From Flavobacteriales bacterium (GTDB taxonomy: Bacteria; Bacteroidota; Bacteroidia; NS11-12g; UBA955): a stretch of DNA of 27,958 nt. Positions 1 to 8,349 of the stretch are shown here, one piece after another (within the stretch, counting starts at the first letter, position 1; every line of letters starts with the position of its first letter). The stretch lies in the NCBI GenBank assembly GCA_947464515.1, contig CANHXF010000002.1:1-27958 (forward strand), read 5' to 3'. Position numbers and translations under genes: made by a program. The notes beneath the pieces are model-generated. The model was not told the origin of the DNA and did no database searches. It saw nothing but the letters and a program-made list of their open reading frames with translations.

Positions 1-3000
1 TAAGGCAACTAATCTATATGCAGGTACATACATAGTTACAGTCACTGATGCTAATAATTGTGTTGCCACAAAATCAATTACAGTAACAGAACCCACCGCA
101 TTAACACTTAGCGGAAGCGTAACTAATGTAGATTGTAAAGGTAACAGCACAGGAAGTGTTGTTTTAACTGCGGGTGGTGGAACATCACCATATACCTACA
201 AGAACGGAACAGGCAGTTATCAGGCGAGTGCAACGTTCTCAACCTTAGCGGCAGGGAGTTATACATTCACGGTAAAAGATGCAAACGGTTGTACACAAAC
301 AGTGACATCAACTGTAACAGAACCAACGGTACTGGTATTAAATGCTACCGTAACCAATCCTGTTTGTATACAAGACAAAACAGGGATAATTGCTTTGTCT
401 GTAACTGGCGGAACATCATCATTCACTTATCGCCTCGATTCTACTTTTAATGCAATTACCAAATCATTTGTAGCTACCTCAACTTACAATAGTTTATACG
501 AAGGCAAATATTCTGCTGAAGTAAAAGATGCAAATGGCTGTTTAGATACAGTTCAAATTATCATTAAACATTTTGACGCGGTGAAGCCAGTACCCGTGCC
601 ATACAAGATTTTGACGGTTTACCTTGGTGCATTAGGAAGTGTTAATGTTTCCGCAAACATGTCTGATAGTTTAAGTTCAGATAATTGTGGTATTGCGTCA
701 TTGTCCATTTCGAAAACGACATTTAACTGTAGCAATATTGGATATAATACGGTTAAGTTTAAAATCGTTGATGTAAACTCTAACAAAGACAGCGTGAACT
801 TTATCGTTAACGTTAAAGATACAACACGCCCAAAAATCAACACCCGCAATTTCACAATTTATTTGGATGCGAGCGGATTGGCAAATTTGTCGATTGATAG
901 CGTTGATTTGGGTTCAACCGATATATGTGGTGCTGTAACTCGTACTATATCAAAATCAAGCTTTAATTGCTTGAATAAAGGATTAAATACAGTTACGTAC
1001 TCTGCTAAGGATGTGAATGGTAACATCGCCACGAAATCATTAAAAATCACCGTTTTAGATACGATTCGTCCAACACTGAGTTTGAAGGTAGCGACATTGT
1101 ATTTAGATAAATTTGGTTCTGCTAAACTAAATAAGATGGATATCGATAATGGCAGTTATGATAACTGTAATATTGATAGCCTAAAATTAAGCGATACTCT
1201 TTTCAATTGTAGTCAAACCGGTGTGAATGTGGTCACCGTTACAGCTTATGACCCTAGCATGAATATTTCAACGGCTACGGTAAAAGTAACAGTATTAGAT
1301 ACCATTAAACCAGTACTTCAAGTTAAAAACCACACTATATATCTCGATACTACTGGCGCTGCTAAAATGTCGAAATACGCTGTCATTGCTTTATTGTATG
1401 ACAACTGTGGAATCGATACTTTGGATGTGAGCAAATTAGATTATACCATTGCCGATACTGGAGTTAATATGGTGTTTGTTTGGGCAAAAGATTCATCAGG
1501 CAATTTGATAGGTCCGGATACGGTATATGTGACAGTAATTGCGCGTGATTTTGACGGCGACGGAATACCTGACTATATTGAGGGATCAAAAGATACAGAT
1601 GGCGACGGTGTATTTGATTTCGCCGATATGGATTCAGACAATGACGGCATTTTAGATTTCACAGAAAACGAAATGGCCATTTTGGCAAAAGATTTTGATT
1701 CAGATGGCAAACCAAACTATAAAGATTTGGACTCTGACAATGACGGCATTTTTGATATTTACGAAGTTGATGGAAGTGATCCTGATAATGACGGTATCGC
1801 TGGAATTGGAGCACCTATGGTAAATGCTCAAGGGGTACCAATCACTGCCAATGGTGGATCAGGTTATGGTGAAGTTGATACCGATGGTGATGGCAGTGCT
1901 GATTATAAAGATTTAGATTCTGATTCTGATGGTATCAGTGACAAAACAGAAGGAATTGTAGATACTGATGCCGACGGAGTTGGAAATTGGAGAGATACTG
2001 ATAGTGATGGCGATGGCATTTCAGATAACCTGGAAGGAGTCGTAGACACTGATGGTGATGGAAAAGGTGATTACATTGATACAGATTCCGACAATGATGG
2101 AATCACAGATAAGATCGAAGGAACGGTAGATTCAGATGGTGACGGTACGGGAGATTGGCGTGATTTGGATTCTGATAACGATGGTATTTCCGACATGATT
2201 GAAGGAACGGTAGATACAGACGGTGATGGTTCAGGTGATTGGAGAGATCTAGATGCCGATGGCGATGGAATTCCAGATAGTGTAGAAGGTAGCGTTGATA
2301 CTGATGGCGATGGCAAAGGCAACTGGCGCGATCTAGATTCAGACAATGATGGTATCCAAGATGATTTTGAAGCAGGAAGTGCCCCAGCAACACCGGTTGA
2401 TACAGATGGCGACGGTAAACCAGATTATTTGGATTTGGATTCAGATGCGGATGGTATTTCTGATACTATAGAAGATGTAGTAGATACGGATGGTGACGGA
2501 ATTTCAGATTTCAGAGATACGGATTCAGACGCGGATGGCATCTTGGATAGTTTGGAAGGCACAGTAGATACAGATGGTGATGGAAAAGGCGATTGGAGGG
2601 ATTTAGATTCTGACAATGATGGTATCTCCGACAAAATTGAAGGAAGCAACGACGCTGATGGCGATGGCATAGGTAACTGGCGTGATTTGGATTCAGATGG
2701 TGATGGAATTAGCGACCAAACAGAAGGCACAGTTGATACAGATGGTGATGGAACGGCGGATTACCTAGATACGGATTCAGACGCGGATGGCATCTTGGAT
2801 AGTGTTGAGGGTACTGTAGATACAGATAGTGACGGTACCGGCGATTGGCGTGATTTAGATTCTGACAACGATGGTATTTCTGATAACATTGAAGGTACTA
2901 CCGACACTGATGGAGATGGAATAGGTAACTGGCGTGATTTGGATTCTGACAACGATGGTATTTCTGATCAAACGGAAGGAACTGTTGACACCGATGGCGA

Positions 3001-4054
3001 TGGAAATGGAGATTGGATCGACATTGATTCGGATGGGGACAATATTTTGGATAGTACAGAAGGAACCACCGATACCGATGGCGATGGCTTAGGCAACTGG
3101 CGCGATACAGATTCAGATGGCGATGGCATCCTCGATAACTTGGAAGGAACCAATGACTTCGACGGTGACGGTATTGGTAACTGGTTGGACTTGGATTCAG
3201 ATGGCGATGGCATCGTTGATAAAACAGAAGGTAGTGCTGACGCTGATGGTGATTCACAAGGCAACTGGTTGGATCTTGATTCTGATGGCGACGGTATTTT
3301 GGATAGTGTTGAAGGTACGGTTGACACCGATGGTGATGGAATTTCAGACTACTTAGACCTTGACTCTGATGGCGATGGTATCTTGGATAGCGTTGAAGGA
3401 ACAGTAGACACCGACGGCGATGGAACAGGGGATTGGAGAGATTTGGATTCCGACAATGATGGAATTTCTGATAAAATCGAAGGCACAACCGACACCGATG
3501 GTGATGGAACAGGTAACTGGCGTGACTTGGATTCAGACGGTGATGGTATCAGCGATAAAATCGAAGGCACTACGGATACTGATTCAGATGGCACAGCCGA
3601 CTACTTAGACTTGGATTCAGACGGTGACGGTATTGATGATAAAACCGAAGGCACTATTGACACTGATGGTGATGGCGTTGGTAACTGGAGAGACATGGAT
3701 TCAGATGATGATGAATTGTTAGATAGCTTAGAAGGAACCAAAGACATTGATAAAGATGGCGTAGCCGATTATGTAGATGCCGATTTCTTTGTCCCAGAAG
3801 GTATTTCGCCCAATGGTGATGGAGTAAACGATCAGTTATATGTTCGTGGTTTGAAATCGAAAGTATTTAGCAATCCTCAAATTATAGTGTTTAACCGTTG
3901 GGGTCAGTTAGTATTTGAGTCTGGTGTTGGATATAAAAATGACTGGGATGGAAAAGCAAGCCAAACAGGTCAAGCTTTACCAGAAGGAGTTTACTATTTG
4001 ATTTTCAAATACGCCGATAAAACAGTGTCTCAAAATCTTTATATTAAAAACTAA
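1..4054 (+). CDS. SprB-like giant surface adhesin, T9SS type B cargo (5' end outside window)
   Basis: The frame is open from base 2, so the gene begins upstream; 1350 residues are visible. In order they show: two full and one partial SprB-type repeats (to about base 574, with 'VTDANNC', 'VKDANGC' and 'TVTEPT' signatures); four Ig/HYR-like modules of about 80 residues (575-1546, each beginning DTTRP/DTIRP/DTIKP or similar); a TSP3-type calcium-binding array (1547-3784); and a C-terminal gliding-motility-associated sorting domain (about 3788-4051) with 'GISPNGDGVNDQL', 'FNRWGQLVFES' and 'GVYYLIF'. This last is the CHU_C/TIGR04131 class that routes proteins through T9SS as type B cargo. By family knowledge it is exported to the cell surface and acts as an adhesin, possibly a gliding adhesin like SprB. 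The next gene is a PorP/SprF protein 14 bases downstream, as in sprB-sprF of Flavobacterium. Ligand and motility role are inference. The internal ATG at 302 is not the real start. Confidence 0.93.
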   Translation, partial: KATNLYAGTYIVTVTDANNCVATKSITVTEPTALTLSGSVTNVDCKGNSTGSVVLTAGGGTSPYTYKNGTGSYQASATFSTLAAGSYTFTVKDANGCTQTVTSTVTEPTVLVLNATVTNPVCIQDKTGIIALSVTGGTSSFTYRLDSTFNAITKSFVATSTYNSLYEGKYSAEVKDANGCLDTVQIIIKHFDAVKPVPVPYKILTVYLGALGSVNVSANMSDSLSSDNCGIASLSISKTTFNCSNIGYNTVKFKIVDVNSNKDSVNFIVNVKDTTRPKINTRNFTIYLDASGLANLSIDSVDLGSTDICGAVTRTISKSSFNCLNKGLNTVTYSAKDVNGNIATKSLKITVLDTIRPTLSLKVATLYLDKFGSAKLNKMDIDNGSYDNCNIDSLKLSDTLFNCSQTGVNVVTVTAYDPSMNISTATVKVTVLDTIKPVLQVKNHTIYLDTTGAAKMSKYAVIALLYDNCGIDTLDVSKLDYTIADTGVNMVFVWAKDSSGNLIGPDTVYVTVIARDFDGDGIPDYIEGSKDTDGDGVFDFADMDSDNDGILDFTENEMAILAKDFDSDGKPNYKDLDSDNDGIFDIYEVDGSDPDNDGIAGIGAPMVNAQGVPITANGGSGYGEVDTDGDGSADYKDLDSDSDGISDKTEGIVDTDADGVGNWRDTDSDGDGISDNLEGVVDTDGDGKGDYIDTDSDNDGITDKIEGTVDSDGDGTGDWRDLDSDNDGISDMIEGTVDTDGDGSGDWRDLDADGDGIPDSVEGSVDTDGDGKGNWRDLDSDNDGIQDDFEAGSAPATPVDTDGDGKPDYLDLDSDADGISDTIEDVVDTDGDGISDFRDTDSDADGILDSLEGTVDTDGDGKGDWRDLDSDNDGISDKIEGSNDADGDGIGNWRDLDSDGDGISDQTEGTVDTDGDGTADYLDTDSDADGILDSVEGTVDTDSDGTGDWRDLDSDNDGISDNIEGTTDTDGDGIGNWRDLDSDNDGISDQTEGTVDTDGDGNGDWIDIDSDGDNILDSTEGTTDTDGDGLGNWRDTDSDGDGILDNLEGTNDFDGDGIGNWLDLDSDGDGIVDKTEGSADADGDSQGNWLDLDSDGDGILDSVEGTVDTDGDGISDYLDLDSDGDGILDSVEGTVDTDGDGTGDWRDLDSDNDGISDKIEGTTDTDGDGTGNWRDLDSDGDGISDKIEGTTDTDSDGTADYLDLDSDGDGIDDKTEGTIDTDGDGVGNWRDMDSDDDELLDSLEGTKDIDKDGVADYVDADFFVPEGISPNGDGVNDQLYVRGLKSKVFSNPQIIVFNRWGQLVFESGVGYKNDWDGKASQTGQALPEGVYYLIFKYADKTVSQNLYIKN
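575..1546 (+). repeat. Four tandem Ig/HYR-like modules in the adhesin
   Basis: Four modules start at 575, 818, 1058 and 1298, so the spacing is 243, 240 and 240 bases. Each has the pattern DTxRP...TIYLD..G...DNCG...FNCS..G.N.VT...D..GN. The first three keep two cysteines (DNC/DIC and FNC) that could form a disulfide after export. The fourth keeps DNCG, but the second cysteine position reads 'LDYTIAD'. These probably form a rod between the SprB repeats and the TSP3 stalk. Confidence 0.8.
1547..3784 (+). repeat. TSP3-type calcium-binding repeat array, 28-residue (84-bp) period
   Basis: The unit reads roughly DTDGDGxGDWRDLDSDNDGISDxxEGTV. It carries two DxDxDG calcium loops per 28 residues. I count 24 two-loop units flanked by two half units. 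The 22 units between 1877 and 3742 are 21 of exactly 84 bp plus one of 102 bp (insert 'AGSAPATP', near 2371-2400). The protein repeat is very regular while the DNA differs in many synonymous positions, so most of the array is old and under selection. Units at 2515-2551 and 2767-2803 share a 37-bp exact match. The likely role is a rigid calcium-stiffened stalk. Confidence 0.92.
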
Positions 4055-4068
4055 AAACATCATAAAAC

Positions 4069-5037
4069 ATGAAATTCATGATAAATAATAAATTAAGGGT
4101 GTTGGTTGCCATTGTTTGTGCGATGGCGTCAAAACTGACTGCGCAGCAAGAGCAGATGTACACCCATTATGATTTTAACTCAATGGCAATGAACCCAGCT
4201 TACGCTGGTTCCAAGAGAACTTTGGTTGCTAGCGCTTTATCTCGAGTTCAATGGGCTAACTACCCTGGAGCGCCGAAATACCAAAGTTTGTCAATTCATA
4301 CTCCAATTTCTCAAGCCCCGGCTTTCAGAGATTTTGCTGTTGGATTGAACGTTCAAACGGGAAAAATCGGAAAATTCGCGGTTGCATCGCCATTTGGAGA
4401 AACAGAAGTTGCTGGAAATATTGCGTATCACAAACAAATCACGCGTGATTTGCGATTGGCAGTTGGTTTGAGGTTGGGCGCTTATAATTATCGCGCTGAA
4501 TTATCGAAACTTCAATTGCAAAATCCTACTGATGTTTCTTATGGCAATGACTATTCTATTACAGCACCGTTAACGGGGTTTGGAGTTTATCTTTATACAG
4601 AGAAGTTCTTTGCCGCCGTGAGTGCACCGAGAATGGTTTTTGTTTCACCCAATACAACGGCATCTGGAATCAACCTAAATTATATTTCTCAAACGCATTA
4701 TTATGCAACTGGAGGGATGGTGTTTGACGTTGATTACGATTTAAAATTGAAAGCTACCACACAGATCAAATTTGTGAATGGTGTGCCAATGCAAGCAGAT
4801 TTTAATTTGCATGCTTTGTATAAGGATTTTGGATCGATTGGTGCGTTTTATAGAACTGGTGGCGATATTGGTTTGATGGCTGCAGTTCAACTCAATCCAA
4901 ACTTCAAATTCATGTATTCTTACGATAGCAAAACAGCCCCTTTGAATGAATACATAAGAGGTTCACACGAATTTGGTTTGCAATACATGATCCCTTATAA
5001 GTCAAACAGTCGCATGAAAGTGCCTCGTTATTTCTAA
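4069..5037 (+). CDS. PorP/SprF family type IX secretion outer-membrane protein
   Basis: 322 residues. A signal peptide (about residues 1-25, ending 'ASKLTAQQ') is followed by the family opening 'QEQMYTHYDFNSMAMNPAYAGSK' (shown here in part: QMYTHYDF, NPAYAGS). The rest alternates short beta-strand-like stretches, as expected of an outer-membrane barrel. Family members such as F. johnsoniae SprF are needed to secrete the type-B cargo encoded next to them. P. gingivalis PorP is the core T9SS version. Here the gene lies 14 bases after an SprB-like adhesin and 25 bases before an OmpA-like gene. This supports a cargo-specific partner role rather than the core machinery gene. The start could be either ATG at 4069 or the one at 4078; the signal peptide works with both. 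Assignment to the family is firm; cargo specificity is inferred from position. Confidence 0.92.
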   Translation: MKFMINNKLRVLVAIVCAMASKLTAQQEQMYTHYDFNSMAMNPAYAGSKRTLVASALSRVQWANYPGAPKYQSLSIHTPISQAPAFRDFAVGLNVQTGKIGKFAVASPFGETEVAGNIAYHKQITRDLRLAVGLRLGAYNYRAELSKLQLQNPTDVSYGNDYSITAPLTGFGVYLYTEKFFAAVSAPRMVFVSPNTTASGINLNYISQTHYYATGGMVFDVDYDLKLKATTQIKFVNGVPMQADFNLHALYKDFGSIGAFYRTGGDIGLMAAVQLNPNFKFMYSYDSKTAPLNEYIRGSHEFGLQYMIPYKSNSRMKVPRYF

Positions 5038-5062
5038 CATAAAAATTAATTAGAGAAAAAAC

Positions 5063-8000
5063 ATGAAGTCATCTAAGTATATAGTTACGGTTATTGTGGG
5101 GTTACTCCTAACAAGTACAAGTCTATTGGCTCAGAAAAAATTGGTCGATGATATTTATACGTACAATTACACCAAAATCATCAATCAAAATGGGGGCAAG
5201 GCAATTGCAAAAAAATCGGATTATCCGCATCAGCGAGCGTTAGCCTATTCTTTGGCTCAAGTAGAGCAAAACACATTGGCCTTTGAATCCTATTCTGAGT
5301 TGTTTGCAAAATATGCTGACAAAGTGGATGGGTATGACAAACTCTGTTATGCTTTGGTTGCTAGGAAAATGGAAAACTACCTCTTGTCTGATAGTTTGTT
5401 GTTATTCCTAAAATCTACGGATTATGCAGCGCAGCCATTTTTTAATGAGTTAAGTCAGGAATTTATCGACCAAAATAAAACAGCAGAAAACTATTGGGCA
5501 GAAAATGACTTTTCTAGCTTCTATTCTGTTAAGCCATTCCCTAGCAATTCAAAATTGGGTGAATATGCCTTGGTTCCTGACAAAAAAGGAAATGCATATT
5601 ACTCAACGCATACAGAAAATGGTTTGCAAAAGTCGACTTCTGCATGGCATGAGCAACCTTACTATAAGATTTTTAAGGCTCAGTATGGTGATAGCACAGT
5701 TGGATTAACCGCTGAATTAACCAACAACAAAAATGGAGCGCATCAACATGTGAGTTTTGTAGATGTAAATACAGGATTCATTTATGTGACTCGTGATGCA
5801 ATAAAAAAGAACGCAAAACGTGAGAGAGTATTGCAAGTCTTCGCGATGCGTCAAAACGCACTGACAAAGAAATGGACTGAAATTCCTTTTCAATTGAATA
5901 ACATTGAATTCTCGGTAGCTGATTTGGTTATTTCACCCGATGGATCTAAGGTGGTCTTCGCCTCAGATATGCCCGGTGGATTTGGGAAATCGGATTTGTA
6001 TGAAGCCCCTATTTTACAAAGCGATGAAAATGGAATTAAAATTGGCGAGGCTAAGAATATGGGTCCGGAGATTAATACAGCTCTCCGCGACAACTTTCCA
6101 AGTTTTAGCGACTCGGGCCAGTTCTATTTTTCTTCTGATGGTCACTTAGGTTTTGGTGGATTGGACGTCTTTTTTATTGATGGCAATACCAAGTTGGTGT
6201 TGAATGCGGGAAGACCTATTAACTCTGCGTATGATGATTTTGCAGCACAGATTCATGATCGTGACGCATGGGGAACCTTGTCTTCTAACCGTTTGAGCAA
6301 AGGATATGATGATAATTTGTATTTCTTCCGTTGGGTTGGTCCTACTGAAGAAGAAATCGAAAAAGCTCAGGAAAGTCCTGTTATAGTTGAAGTAATCGAT
6401 GAGGAAACTGGCTTGCCACTGAAAGGGGCTGAAATTGCCATTGATGATTTGAACGATAGTGAAATTGCTACCAAAGGTCTTACCGACGATAAAGGTGTTT
6501 ATTCTTTTTCAGGAATTGCGCCTCAAGATGCAAATCCGAATTTGCAAGTATCATCGCATCCATGTGGCTATCGTTACGCAACAGCGGACAGCGTAGTTGA
6601 TTTAGAAGATGGATCACGTAAAATAGTGTTGAAGGCGAAGGCTTATAAAGTGGGTGATGATTTGGGTAAATTATTTGATATTAAATCCATACGCTATGCA
6701 TCGGCGAAATTTGATATCACAGACGATAGCAAAAGAGAGCTCGACAAACTTGTGGTAATTATGCAAGACAATACGGGTTTGAGTGTTGAGTTGGGTTCGC
6801 ATACTGATAGCAAAGCTTCGGCTGCGTTTAACCAAAAGTTGTCTGAAAGTCGTGCCAAAGCCGCTTATGATTATGTTGTAGCACGTGGAGTTGACGCTTC
6901 TCGCATTGGATTTAAAGGATATGGCGAAACCAATATTTTGAATAAGTGCTTGGATGGTGTTGTGTGTTCGGATGATGAACATGCTGTAAACCGCAGAACA
7001 GAATTCGTTATCCGTGCGATTGTGCCTTGTAATGGTGCATCTAACGTGGTACCGGCATCAAATGTTGTAGATACTGCGAAAAAAGTTCAAAATGCTGAAG
7101 GTACAGTTGCCTCGGCGGATGGTTCAGCGTCTAATGCTAATTCTGCGGTTAAAGCCTCTGAAGCTGCCTTGGCAGATATTTCTCAGAAGTCTATGATTTG
7201 CGGTGATGCCGATGCCGATGGTATCCCAGATTATTTGGATACGGATTCGGACAATGATGGTATTCCGGATGCTGCAGAAGGCAGAACAGATACTGACAAA
7301 GATGGTATTCCAAACTTCTTAGATCGTGATTCTGATGGTGATGGCATCGCAGATGGCATCGAGAAGACTGGAGACGCAGACAAAGATGGCAAGGCCAACT
7401 TGATTGATACTGATTCTGATGGTGATGGTATTGATGACAAAACAGAAGGAACTAAGGATTCAGATAAAGATTCACAGCCTGATTTCTTGGATACTGATTC
7501 AGACAATGACGGTATTCCAGACAGGGGCGAAGGCTCTGAAGATTTAGATCGTGATGGTTTATCGAACTATCTTGATTTGGATGCAGACGGCGATGGAATC
7601 AGTGATAGTGTTGAAGGTCGTTTCGATACAGACAAGGACGGCAAACCCAATTTCTTAGATACGGATAGTGATGGTGATACCATTCCAGATTCTATGGAAA
7701 AAGGAAAGGTAGCTTCGGCACCTGCTGATTCTGACAGTGATGGCAAACCAGATTACGTTGATACTGATTCTGATGAAGATGGTATTCCGGACAAAGTGGA
7801 AGCCCCTGCATGTTTGCCTGGTGCACAGTCAAATAATACAGGTGGAGCAAGCCAAGTGAGCAATGTTAAAACAGGAAATCAAACACTTACAGTGTCAGAG
7901 CCTGTAGTTCAGCGCACGGTAACTCCAAGTAGCAATATTTTAACACCGATTGTAACAGGAACTAAGGTTCAATACCGCATTCAGTTCACAATTTCAAAAA

Positions 8001-8200
8001 CACAAATACCAGTGAAAACCTTTACAGACAAAGGAATTGGTTCTGTTTATGAATATCAACAGGGTGGTTACTATAAATATTGCACCGACAAGGTATTTAA
8101 TTCTGAAGCGGAGGCGTTGAATGAAAAATCTCGTGTTCGTGGTTTGGGTTATACAGATGCGTTTATTGCAGGATTCCAAAACGGAGTTCGTGTAAAGTAA
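5063..8200 (+). CDS. Multidomain OmpA-like protein with PD40 propeller, TSP3 stalk and SPOR-like C-terminus
   Basis: 1045 residues with a type I signal peptide (residues 1-23, 'LLTSTSLLAQKK'; no lipobox cysteine). The order is: helical/TPR-like N-region (about 25-150); PD40/WD40-like propeller (about 150-425, with 'VISPDGSKVVFASD' and 'FSDSGQFYFSSDGHLGFGGLDVF'); carboxypeptidase-regulatory-like fold (about 440-525); OmpA peptidoglycan-binding domain (about 543-652, with peptidoglycan-contact Asp582 in 'SHTDSK' and Arg644/645 in 'NRRTEF'); seven TSP3 units (714-913); and a 77-residue tail (about 969-1045) that looks like a divergent SPOR domain ('YRIQF', 'YYKYCTDKVFNSEAEA'). The first four domains match the plan of P. 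gingivalis PorE, which tethers T9SS to peptidoglycan. PorE lacks the TSP3 array, so this is a relative and not a certain orthologue. Third gene of the adhesin operon. A role in anchoring the secretion or adhesin complex is inference. Confidence 0.85.
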   Translation: MKSSKYIVTVIVGLLLTSTSLLAQKKLVDDIYTYNYTKIINQNGGKAIAKKSDYPHQRALAYSLAQVEQNTLAFESYSELFAKYADKVDGYDKLCYALVARKMENYLLSDSLLLFLKSTDYAAQPFFNELSQEFIDQNKTAENYWAENDFSSFYSVKPFPSNSKLGEYALVPDKKGNAYYSTHTENGLQKSTSAWHEQPYYKIFKAQYGDSTVGLTAELTNNKNGAHQHVSFVDVNTGFIYVTRDAIKKNAKRERVLQVFAMRQNALTKKWTEIPFQLNNIEFSVADLVISPDGSKVVFASDMPGGFGKSDLYEAPILQSDENGIKIGEAKNMGPEINTALRDNFPSFSDSGQFYFSSDGHLGFGGLDVFFIDGNTKLVLNAGRPINSAYDDFAAQIHDRDAWGTLSSNRLSKGYDDNLYFFRWVGPTEEEIEKAQESPVIVEVIDEETGLPLKGAEIAIDDLNDSEIATKGLTDDKGVYSFSGIAPQDANPNLQVSSHPCGYRYATADSVVDLEDGSRKIVLKAKAYKVGDDLGKLFDIKSIRYASAKFDITDDSKRELDKLVVIMQDNTGLSVELGSHTDSKASAAFNQKLSESRAKAAYDYVVARGVDASRIGFKGYGETNILNKCLDGVVCSDDEHAVNRRTEFVIRAIVPCNGASNVVPASNVVDTAKKVQNAEGTVASADGSASNANSAVKASEAALADISQKSMICGDADADGIPDYLDTDSDNDGIPDAAEGRTDTDKDGIPNFLDRDSDGDGIADGIEKTGDADKDGKANLIDTDSDGDGIDDKTEGTKDSDKDSQPDFLDTDSDNDGIPDRGEGSEDLDRDGLSNYLDLDADGDGISDSVEGRFDTDKDGKPNFLDTDSDGDTIPDSMEKGKVASAPADSDSDGKPDYVDTDSDEDGIPDKVEAPACLPGAQSNNTGGASQVSNVKTGNQTLTVSEPVVQRTVTPSSNILTPIVTGTKVQYRIQFTISKTQIPVKTFTDKGIGSVYEYQQGGYYKYCTDKVFNSEAEALNEKSRVRGLGYTDAFIAGFQNGVRVK
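7205..7804 (+). repeat. TSP3-type array in the OmpA-like protein, same 28-residue period
   Basis: Seven units of the form DxDxDGxPDYLDTDSDNDGIPDxxEG. Six are about 28 residues. The sixth carries an insert around 'GKVASAPA' before 'DSDSDGKPDYVD', making it 34 residues. The repeat type, phase and even the length variant match the array in the adhesin encoded 3.1 kb upstream. Confidence 0.9.
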
Positions 8201-8220
8201 GGCATTTTAAAAATTTACAT

Positions 8221-8256
8221 AACGAAAGAGGGGGGCATTTGCCCCCCTCTTTCGTT
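8221..8256 (+). terminator. Perfect 16-bp stem-loop ending the adhesin operon
   Basis: The arms AACGAAAGAGGGGGGC (8221-8236) and GCCCCCCTCTTTCGTT (8241-8256) are exact reverse complements around the loop ATTT. The hairpin lies 20 bases after the stop of the OmpA-like gene. The 3' arm contains only short T runs (TTTCGTT), so it may act as a terminator, a 3'-end stabiliser, or both. Confidence 0.8.
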
Positions 8257-8349
8257 AAAATGACGACCGAACTAATCATAGCACTCTAAAATTATTTCGA
8301 GTAAATTAGCCGTGTTTTAACAAAGGCTTGGTCACAAGCGCAAGGTATC

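Noticed and set aside
2071..3594. Long open frames on both strands within the TSP3 array (minus-strand Ser/Pro-rich frames, plus-strand off-frame ones)
   Set aside because: They are by-products of the repeated Asp/Gly codons (GAT GGC GAT etc.), have no family resemblance, and their period is that of the array. The same holds for the minus-strand frame at 7231-7506.
1877..3742. CRISPR or other DNA-level repeat array
   Set aside because: The repeat is at protein level: 84-bp coding units with no constant repeat/variable spacer pattern, and synonymous sites differ freely.
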